Assembly (NCBI GenBank): GCA_016190025.1
Contig: JACPRG010000042.1
Span: forward strand, 1-28,143
Source of the DNA: Candidatus Tectimicrobiota bacterium
Lineage (GTDB): Bacteria > UBA8248 > JACPRG01
DNA length: 28,143 nucleotides
Reading direction: 5' to 3'
Of this stretch, positions 15,012-21,505 are shown in pieces; the first letter of the stretch is position 1; every line of letters begins with the position of its first letter. The notes under the pieces are model-generated. The model did not search any database. It was not told where the DNA came from and worked only from the letters and a program-made list of their open reading frames with translations. Both the position numbers and the translations under genes were made by a program.

Positions 15012-16304
15012 GTGGTCGGCGGTGTCATGCTGTTTGTCATGCTGGCGTTGCTCGCGGCGGGCGTGCCCATCGTCTTCAGCATCGGCCTGGCGGCGGTGGC
15101 GGGGATCTTGGTGGTCGGTCCGGGCGCGCCCTGGATCCTGATCCCCAACAGCATGTTCAACGGGATGGACTCCTTTCCCCTGATGGCGGTCCCCTTTTTT
15201 ATCCTCGCCGGGGAGTTGATGAACCGCGGGGGCATCACCCTGCGGCTCGTCCGGTTCGCCGGGGTTCTGGTGGGCCACATTCGCGGCGGGTTGGCCCACG
15301 CCAACATCGTCGCCAGCATGCTCTTCGCGGGAATCACGGGCTCCGCCCTGGCCGACACGGCGGCCATCGGCTCCATCCTCATCCCGGCCATGAAAGAGGA
15401 GGGGTACGACGCCGACTTCAGCGCCGCCGTCACAGCCTCCTCCTCGCTCATCGGCCCCATCATCCCGCCCAGCATCACCATGGTGATCTTCGGCGTCACG
15501 GCCGGCGTCTCCATCGGCGGCCTCTTCCTGGCGGGGTTCGTGCCCGGCATTCTCATCGGATTCGGCTTGATGGGCGTGGCCTATCTCATTTCCCGGCGGC
15601 GTGGCTACGAGGTCAGGGAGCGTCGCGCGTCGGCGCGCGAGTTCTTCGCGCGCCTGAAGGACGCCCTGCTCGCCCTTCTGATGCCGGGCATTATCCTCGG
15701 CGGGATCTTCGCCGGGGTCATGACGCCCACCGAGTCGGCCGCCGTGGCGGTGTTCTATGCCCTCATCGTGGGCATGTTCGTCTTCCGGGAGCTCAGGCCG
15801 CGCGACCTCGCGCCGATTTTTCTGCGCAGCGGCCTGGTGACAGCCTTCATCATGCTCATCGTGGGGGTCGCCCGGATCTTCTCCGACCTCCTGGCCGCCG
15901 AGCAGATCCCGCAGCAGCTCTCCCAGGCCCTTTTGTCCGTGACGCGGAGTCCGTGGCTGATCCTCCTCCTGATCAACGTTTTTTTGCTGTTCGTCGGGTG
16001 CGTCATGGACACGACGGCGGCCATCATCATCTTGGTCCCCGTCCTGTTGCCCGTCGCCCAGAGCATCGGTGTGGACCCCCTGACGTTCGGGATCATCATG
16101 TCCATCAACCTGATCATCGGGCTCGCCACGCCCCCGCTGGGGGTTTGCCTGTTCGTCGCCTCCGGCATCGCGAAGATCACGGTGGAGCGCCTGGTCCTGG
16201 CCATCTGGCCGTTCCTGCTGGTGGAGATCGGGGTCCTTTTCCTGATCACCTACGTCCCCGGATTGGCCATGTCCGTTCCGAGGTTTTTCGGCTATCTCCC
16301 CTGA
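15012..16304 (+). CDS. TRAP transporter large permease (DctM family)
   Basis: The main membrane subunit, which moves the solute with sodium using an elevator mechanism. 430 residues, with about twelve hydrophobic segments. Family landmarks: FPLMAVPFFILAGELMNRGG (about 53-72), MLFAGITGSALADTAAIGS, SSSLIGPIIPPS (the substrate/Na+ hairpin), GVMTPTESAAVAVFYAL, GCVMDTTAAIIILVPVLLPV and NLIIGLATPPLGVCLFVAS. The GTG start at 15012 follows GGGAGG. An 86-base gap separates it from the small permease gene, and the M24 gene begins 40 bases after its stop. Confidence 0.95.
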   Translation: MVGGVMLFVMLALLAAGVPIVFSIGLAAVAGILVVGPGAPWILIPNSMFNGMDSFPLMAVPFFILAGELMNRGGITLRLVRFAGVLVGHIRGGLAHANIVASMLFAGITGSALADTAAIGSILIPAMKEEGYDADFSAAVTASSSLIGPIIPPSITMVIFGVTAGVSIGGLFLAGFVPGILIGFGLMGVAYLISRRRGYEVRERRASAREFFARLKDALLALLMPGIILGGIFAGVMTPTESAAVAVFYALIVGMFVFRELRPRDLAPIFLRSGLVTAFIMLIVGVARIFSDLLAAEQIPQQLSQALLSVTRSPWLILLLINVFLLFVGCVMDTTAAIIILVPVLLPVAQSIGVDPLTFGIIMSINLIIGLATPPLGVCLFVASGIAKITVERLVLAIWPFLLVEIGVLFLITYVPGLAMSVPRFFGYLP

Positions 16305-16344
16305 GCGGCGGGGCCGCGCGCCCCATTCTTGGGAGGGCTTTCCC

Positions 16345-17505
16345 ATGACGCAACCGTTCGACCTGCCGTTCCCCTTGGAGGAGTACCGAGGCCGCCTGCG
16401 AAAGGCCCAGTCGGAGATGGCGAGCCGGGGCCTGGACCTTCTGATGGTGCACGCGCCGGAGAACAGCTACTACCTGAGCGGCTACCGCACCATCGGCTAT
16501 TACTCCTACATGGCCCTCCTCGTCCCCCCCGAGGGCGATCCCGTTCACCTGACCCGCTTCATCGAGAAAAGCGTGCTCCAGGGCAGCTCCTGGGTCCCGG
16601 ACGTGGAAACCTATCCCGACACCGAGCACTACCTGGACGCCACCGTCCGGGTCCTGCGGGAGCGGGGATGGGACCGGGGCCGCATCGGCATCGACAAAAG
16701 CGCCTGGTATTTCACCATCGCCGACTACGAGGCCCTGCGGGAGCGGCTGCCCCGCGTCGAGTGGGCGGACACCGCGCTTCTGATCGAGACCCTGCGCCTC
16801 GTCAAGTCGCCCGCCGAGCAGGAGTACAGCCGCCGCGCGGGCAAGGCCGCCTCGGCCGGGATGCGCTCCGCCCTGGCCGCGCTGCGGGGCGGCGTCACCG
16901 AGGACGACCTGATGGCGGCGGCCTACCAGGGGCTTTTCCGCAAGGGCAGCGAATACCCGGGGCTGCCTCCCCTCATCAACGCCGGGGTCCGGCACACCAT
17001 GGCGCACGCCATGGCCGAAGGAAACCCGGTGCGGGCCGGGGAGGCGGTTTACTTCGAGGTCGGGGCGAGCGTCAAGCGGTATCACGCGGCCACCATGCGC
17101 ATCGGGTTCATCGGGAATCCCCCGAGGCTCTTTTCCGACCTCTTCGACCTCTGCCGCCGCTCCATGGACGCGGCCCTGGCCCGGATGAGGCCCGACGTCC
17201 CCGCCGAGAACGTGGACCGCGCGGCCCGTCAGGTCATCGACGACGCGGGGTACGGCGACAAGTTCCGGCACAAGGCGGGGTACTCCATCGGCATCGCCCT
17301 GCCCCCCGACTGGAGCGAGGCCCGGACGATGATGCTGCGGGGCGGGGAGAAGCGGGCCCTCCAGCCGGGCATGGTCTTTCACATCCTCCCGGCCGTTTTT
17401 GAATACCGGGAATACGGCGTGGGCCTCAGCGAGACCGTTCTGATCACGGAGGACGGCCATGAGGTCCTCACGGACTGTGAGCCGGAGCTTCACGTGGTGA
17501 AGTGA
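16345..17505 (+). CDS. M24-family hydrolase of the creatinase/ectoine-hydrolase type, metal ligands mostly lost
   Basis: 386 residues with the pita-bread fold: an N-terminal creatinase-like domain (to about 150), then the M24 domain. True M24 metallopeptidases use five ligands (Asp, Asp, His, Glu, Glu). Here the matching positions read Glu238 (YFEVGA), Ala248 (RYHAATMR), Tyr313 (AGYSIGI), Leu348 (FHILPAV) and Glu363 (LSETVLI), so most are gone. Creatinase and ectoine hydrolase (DoeA/EutD) show similar metal-site loss, and the segment GYSIGIALPPDWSEARTMM closely resembles the ectoine-hydrolase pattern GYSxGxxxPPDW. The likely role is hydrolysis of an amide, amidine or cyclic C-N bond in the transported compound. 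The ATG at 16345 follows GGGAGG. Ectoine as substrate is possible but not shown: no doeB deacetylase is present. Confidence 0.8.
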   Translation: MTQPFDLPFPLEEYRGRLRKAQSEMASRGLDLLMVHAPENSYYLSGYRTIGYYSYMALLVPPEGDPVHLTRFIEKSVLQGSSWVPDVETYPDTEHYLDATVRVLRERGWDRGRIGIDKSAWYFTIADYEALRERLPRVEWADTALLIETLRLVKSPAEQEYSRRAGKAASAGMRSALAALRGGVTEDDLMAAAYQGLFRKGSEYPGLPPLINAGVRHTMAHAMAEGNPVRAGEAVYFEVGASVKRYHAATMRIGFIGNPPRLFSDLFDLCRRSMDAALARMRPDVPAENVDRAARQVIDDAGYGDKFRHKAGYSIGIALPPDWSEARTMMLRGGEKRALQPGMVFHILPAVFEYREYGVGLSETVLITEDGHEVLTDCEPELHVVK

Positions 17506-17529
17506 GGGCCGCCGAAGCCAAGGAGCCTT

Positions 17530-18939
17530 GTGAAGATGATCGACCTCCTCATCGCCGACGCCGACTGGGTCGTCACCGTGGACAAAAAGCGCCGCGTCCT
17601 TCGCAACGGGGCCGTCGCCGTGCGGGGCGACAAGATCCTCGAGGTCGGAAAATCCAGGGACCTGAAGGCCAGGTACGAGAAGCAGGCCCGCCGGGTCCTC
17701 TCCGCCAAGAACAAGCTGGTCCTGCCGGGCCTGGTGGAGGGACACATCCACCACACCCAGCACCTCGCCCGGGGGGTGGGGGACAACCTGTTCATCCGCC
17801 CCTGGCTCATGCACTTCATCTACCCCTTCGAGGCGGTCATGACGCCCGAGGAGGCCTACGTCTCATCGCTCCACTGCCAGTGGGAGATGCTCCGCTCCGG
17901 GGCCACCACCTTCATCGAGACGGCCAACTACTTCCCCCGGGAGCTGGCCCGGGCCACCGGGGAGACCGGCATGCGGGGGATTTTCTGCCGGAGCACCTAC
18001 GACCAGGGCCAGCGGCCTTTCGGAAGGCTCCCCGCCCAGCTCTTCACCCAGACGACCGCCCAGGCCCTGCGGCGGGCGGAGAGGGACTTCCTGGACTGGA
18101 ACGGCGCCTGCGGCGGCCGGCTCCGCGGCGGGTTCAATCTGCGCATCCCCACCAACTGCTCGGACCGGCTCATCCTGGGGATTCAGAAGCTGGCCGACAA
18201 GTACGGGGCCCTCATCCAGAGTCACGTGGCCTCGGTGTTCGAGCAGCTCACCTCCTCCCTGTACGAGCACGGCATGAGCGAGTTCGAGCGCATCGACCGG
18301 CTGGGCGCGTGGGGGCCGAACTGGCTTCTCATCCACATGGGCTGGGTGCGGCCGAAGGAGATGGAGCTTCTGCGGCGCCACGACGTCAAGGTCTGCCATT
18401 GTCCGAGCTGCACGGTGCACCTGGGCTACGGCAACTTCACCCACGGCCACTTCCCGGAGATGCTGGAGATGGGGATCACCGTGTGCCTGGGCTCGGACGC
18501 CTCCCCGGCGGGCGGGTTCGTGGACATCGTCAAGAACATGTACCTGGCCGCTAACGGCCACCGGGACGCCCGGATGGACCCCAGCGTGATCACCGTCGAG
18601 GCCGTGATCGAGATGGCCACCCTCAACGGGGCGAAGAGCGCCCTGTGGGAGGACGAGATCGGCTCCCTGGAAAAGGGGAAAAAGGCCGACCTGGTCCTGT
18701 TCGACATGTCCGGACCGGAATGGGTCCCGCGCTACAACCCGCTCTTCAACCTGGTCCACGCCTCCAACGGGACCAACGCCGACACGGCCGTCATCGACGG
18801 CAAGGTAGTGATGGAGGGCGGAAAGGTCCTGGGCATCGACGGGGACGCCCTGTTGAAGGAGGCCGAGAAGTGCGGCCGGGCCATCCTCAAAAGGGCCGGC
18901 CTCGGCCATCTGAACCGGATGCGGTGGCCGGTGGAGTGA
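17530..18939 (+). CDS. TRZ/ATZ-type amidohydrolase (metal-dependent deaminase/hydrolase)
   Basis: A 469-residue cytoplasmic enzyme of the amidohydrolase superfamily, the branch with atrazine chlorohydrolase, guanine and methylthioadenosine/SAH deaminases. Visible metal and catalytic residues: His72-x-His74 in GLVEGHIHHTQHL, His232 (IQSHVAS), His269 (LIHMGW) and Asp323 (LGSDASPAGG). The N- and C-terminal beta-sandwich parts are present (DLLIADADWVVTVD; EIGSLEKGKKADLVLFD). These enzymes remove an amino or other leaving group from a ring or amidine carbon. The start is GTG 17530 or ATG 17536; AAGGAG precedes both, with better spacing for the ATG. It lies 24 bases after the M24 gene. The substrate is unknown. 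Confidence 0.88.
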   Translation: MKMIDLLIADADWVVTVDKKRRVLRNGAVAVRGDKILEVGKSRDLKARYEKQARRVLSAKNKLVLPGLVEGHIHHTQHLARGVGDNLFIRPWLMHFIYPFEAVMTPEEAYVSSLHCQWEMLRSGATTFIETANYFPRELARATGETGMRGIFCRSTYDQGQRPFGRLPAQLFTQTTAQALRRAERDFLDWNGACGGRLRGGFNLRIPTNCSDRLILGIQKLADKYGALIQSHVASVFEQLTSSLYEHGMSEFERIDRLGAWGPNWLLIHMGWVRPKEMELLRRHDVKVCHCPSCTVHLGYGNFTHGHFPEMLEMGITVCLGSDASPAGGFVDIVKNMYLAANGHRDARMDPSVITVEAVIEMATLNGAKSALWEDEIGSLEKGKKADLVLFDMSGPEWVPRYNPLFNLVHASNGTNADTAVIDGKVVMEGGKVLGIDGDALLKEAEKCGRAILKRAGLGHLNRMRWPVE

Positions 18940-19057
18940 GGACCCCCCGGGGCCTGCCGGCGGGTCGTTTTCCGGGCCGGGCTTCGGGTCCCCTCCGCGC
19001 GGCCAGGGCCGCCTCCGGGCGCGAGCCCGGATTTGTTCGCCTGATGGACTGGACTCC

Positions 19058-20065
19058 ATGAAACTTCGGATTCTGACCGAGGAGGACGTGCGCTCCCTGC
19101 TCAGTATGTCGGAGGCCATCGACGTGCAGGCCGAGGCCTTCCGCGTCCTGGCCCAAGGCCGCTCCGTCCAGGGGCTGCGGAGCTTCGCCGTCTCCGAGAC
19201 CCCCCCCGGCATCGCCATCTTTAACCCCTCCTTCCTGAAAGGGGGAGGAGGCTACGGCGTCAAGGTGGTGTCCGATTTCTACGAGAACGAGAAAAAGGGC
19301 GTCCCCCGCATGACGGCCCTGGTGGCCCTGTTCGACGGGGAGACCGGACGGCCCACGACGGTCATGGAGGGGGCGCACCTGACCGACCTCCGGACCGGCG
19401 CGGGGACGGGCCTCGCCGCCCGGCACCTGGCCCGCAAGGACTGCCGGACCGTCGCCGTCATCGGGGCCGGGCGCGTGGCCCGCAACCAGCTCGCGGCGCT
19501 GGCCGAGGTCTGCCCCCTGGAGAAGGCGTGGGTGTCCACGCGGACCGAACGGCGGGGGCGCGAGTTCGTGGAGCGGATGTCGGCGGAGGGCGGCCGCGTG
19601 CCGCGGGACATCGGGCTGGTGGAGTCCCGGGAGGAGGCCGTCCGCAAGGCCGACATCGTCGTCGCCGCGACCACCTCCCACACGCCGGTGTTCCCGGGCG
19701 CGGCGCTCAAGTCGGGGACGTTCGTCGTCGCCGCGGGGGCCTACGAGGCCACGGCCCGGGAGGTGGACACGGAGACCATCCGGCGGGCGTCCAAGTGGGT
19801 GGTGGACAGCCCCGCGGACTGTCTGAAGGACGCGGGCGATCTGGTGATCCCCATGCAGGAGGGGGTCATCCGCGAGGAGCAGATCGCCGGAATCGCCGAC
19901 CTGGTCGACGGCCGCCGCCCCGGGCGCGAGTCGGACGAGGAGATCACGTACTACAAGTCCATGGGGGTGCCGATCCAGGACCTCGTCACGGCCCAGCGGA
20001 TCGAGCGGCGGGCCGTCGAGCGGGGTGTCGGCCGCCTCATCGAGATCGGCGGCGACCACGATTGA
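19058..20065 (+). CDS. Ornithine cyclodeaminase/mu-crystallin family protein
   Basis: 335 residues, cytoplasmic, NAD(P)-binding. Members include ornithine cyclodeaminase, alanine dehydrogenase, ketimine reductases and EutC of ectoine-use clusters. Visible are the substrate-domain segments GVKVVSDF and LTDLRTGAGTGLAARHLA (about 108-125), the dinucleotide-binding loop VIGAGRVARNQLAAL (134-148), and ADIVVAATTSHTPVF. VVDSPADCLKDAGDL holds the acidic residue that acts in catalysis in related enzymes. It may process an imine or diamino acid produced by the preceding hydrolases. The ATG at 19058 has only a weak ribosome binding site, and the 118-base gap before it contains a GC-rich inverted repeat (GACCC with GGGTC, then GTTTT, about 18942-18970) that might dampen transcription. 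Confidence 0.88.
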   Translation: MKLRILTEEDVRSLLSMSEAIDVQAEAFRVLAQGRSVQGLRSFAVSETPPGIAIFNPSFLKGGGGYGVKVVSDFYENEKKGVPRMTALVALFDGETGRPTTVMEGAHLTDLRTGAGTGLAARHLARKDCRTVAVIGAGRVARNQLAALAEVCPLEKAWVSTRTERRGREFVERMSAEGGRVPRDIGLVESREEAVRKADIVVAATTSHTPVFPGAALKSGTFVVAAGAYEATAREVDTETIRRASKWVVDSPADCLKDAGDLVIPMQEGVIREEQIAGIADLVDGRRPGRESDEEITYYKSMGVPIQDLVTAQRIERRAVERGVGRLIEIGGDHD

Positions 20066-20119
20066 GGGGTTCCGGTCCGAGGGGAGGTTCTCGCGTTCTT
20101 TCGAAAGGAGACCTGTGAG

Positions 20120-21382
20120 ATGAGCATGGATCTGAGTTTTATCCAGCGGCCCCACCACTGGACGCCGCGGCGCAACTACAGCGCGACCGGGACGGACTGG
20201 CAGCTCCGGGTGGACTTCGACAGCCTCCGCAAGAACCGCCTCCGGCGCGCCAAGGACATGATGGAAAAGCACGACCTCGACGCCCTGGTCATGTTCGTGG
20301 GCGAGAACGTGCGGTACACCACCTCGGTCTTCCAGGGGAACTGGAAGAACAACATCTTCATCCGCTACGCGGTCCTCCCCCGGGGCGCCGACCCCATCCT
20401 CTTCGAGACGGCGGGGTCCGACCTCCAGTGCGCCCGGATCGACGCCCCCTGGCTCCAGGGGCGCATCCGCCCGGCCATCACCTGGAAGTGGTCCGAGGGG
20501 GCCGAGGGGATGATGGTCAACCGGATGGTGGACAGCATCATCGACGTCCTCAAGGAGCACAAGGCGGACAAGGGCCGGGTGGGGATCGACATCCTGGACA
20601 TGCAGGCCCACCAGGCCTTCACGAAGAAGGGGATCCAACTGGTCAACGCCTGGCCGGCCCTGAGCGAGGCCCGGGTCGTCAAGACTCCCGAGGAGATCGA
20701 GTGCCTGAAGATCTCCTCCACCGTGGGCGACGCCGCCATGTGGAAGATCAAGTACGAGTGGCTGAAGCCCGGCGTCAAGGAGGCGGACATCACCGCCAAG
20801 GTCAACGAGTTCCTCTACGCAGAGGGCTTCGACTTTGTGTACGACATCATCGTCGCCTCGGGCGGCAACACCAGCCCCTACCGGCGGTGGCACACGGACC
20901 GGATGATCCGGAGCGGGGACCTGGTCATCGTGGACATCAACGCGGTCGGCCCCGGCGGGTACTTCGTGGACTACGTCCGGTGCTTCAAGGTGGGCGGCAA
21001 GTGGACCGCCCAGGAAAGAGACCTCTACAAGGAGGTCTACGACTCCATGTACGCCGGGCTCGAGCAGCTCCGGCCGGGGAACACCACCCGCGACGTGGCC
21101 GAGAAGTTCCCCGTGTACGACGACGACAAGTACGGCACGGTGACCCTCCAGCAGTTCGCCCACAGCATCGGGCTCTCGCTCTACGAGGGGATGTGGATCT
21201 CCCGGGCGTACTCGCTGGATTACCCGGCCGAGCTCAAGGAGAACATGTACTTCGCCATCGAGACCTTTGCGGGCCACCCTGGCCTGGAGCAGACCGCCCG
21301 GCTGGAGGAGAACGTCCTGGTGTCGGGCGAGGGGCCCGTCGTCTTCACCCTGATGGAGCACGACGAGGAGTGCCTGCGCTGA
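20120..21382 (+). CDS. M24-family metallohydrolase (Xaa-Pro peptidase/DddP-like fold), metal site intact
   Basis: 420 residues; creatinase-like N-terminal domain, then M24 domain. Metal ligands are all present: Asp272 (VIVDINAV), Asp284 (YFVDYVR), His348 (FAHSIGL), Glu381 (AIETFAG) and Glu396 or Glu397 (RLEENVL). It is therefore probably a metal enzyme, unlike the first M24 protein of the operon. The superfamily covers Xaa-Pro dipeptidases, methionine aminopeptidase and the DMSP lyase DddP; the sequence does not decide between peptidase and non-peptidase activity. AAAGGAG stands ten bases before ATG 20120. It is the last gene of the operon and is followed by a strong terminator. The aromatic stretch FQGNWKNNIFIRY (about 71-83) may line the pocket. 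Confidence 0.85.
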   Translation: MSMDLSFIQRPHHWTPRRNYSATGTDWQLRVDFDSLRKNRLRRAKDMMEKHDLDALVMFVGENVRYTTSVFQGNWKNNIFIRYAVLPRGADPILFETAGSDLQCARIDAPWLQGRIRPAITWKWSEGAEGMMVNRMVDSIIDVLKEHKADKGRVGIDILDMQAHQAFTKKGIQLVNAWPALSEARVVKTPEEIECLKISSTVGDAAMWKIKYEWLKPGVKEADITAKVNEFLYAEGFDFVYDIIVASGGNTSPYRRWHTDRMIRSGDLVIVDINAVGPGGYFVDYVRCFKVGGKWTAQERDLYKEVYDSMYAGLEQLRPGNTTRDVAEKFPVYDDDKYGTVTLQQFAHSIGLSLYEGMWISRAYSLDYPAELKENMYFAIETFAGHPGLEQTARLEENVLVSGEGPVVFTLMEHDEECLR

Positions 21383-21428
21383 TTCGGCGGCGAGGGGACC
21401 GCCGCGGGGCCGAGGCCGCCGAAGCGCG

Positions 21429-21465
21429 AAGCGGCCGGGGATTTTCCCTCCCCGGCCGCTTTTTT
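21429..21465 (+). terminator. Strong rho-independent terminator of the TRAP/catabolic operon
   Basis: AAGCGGCCGGGG, a nine-base loop, CCCCGGCCGCTT, then further T. The 12-bp stem and U-run are on the plus strand, about 50 bases past the last stop. On the minus strand only two T follow, so it is weaker for the convergent acyl-CoA synthetase gene. Confidence 0.8.
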
Positions 21466-21505
21466 CTGGCTGGGTTCGAGCCGGCGGGCGGCGGCTTTGC
21501 GGGCC

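Noticed and set aside
13224..16346. A 1040-codon minus-strand open frame
   Set aside because: Antisense to the TRAP genes; low-complexity D/G/H/R composition without any motif.
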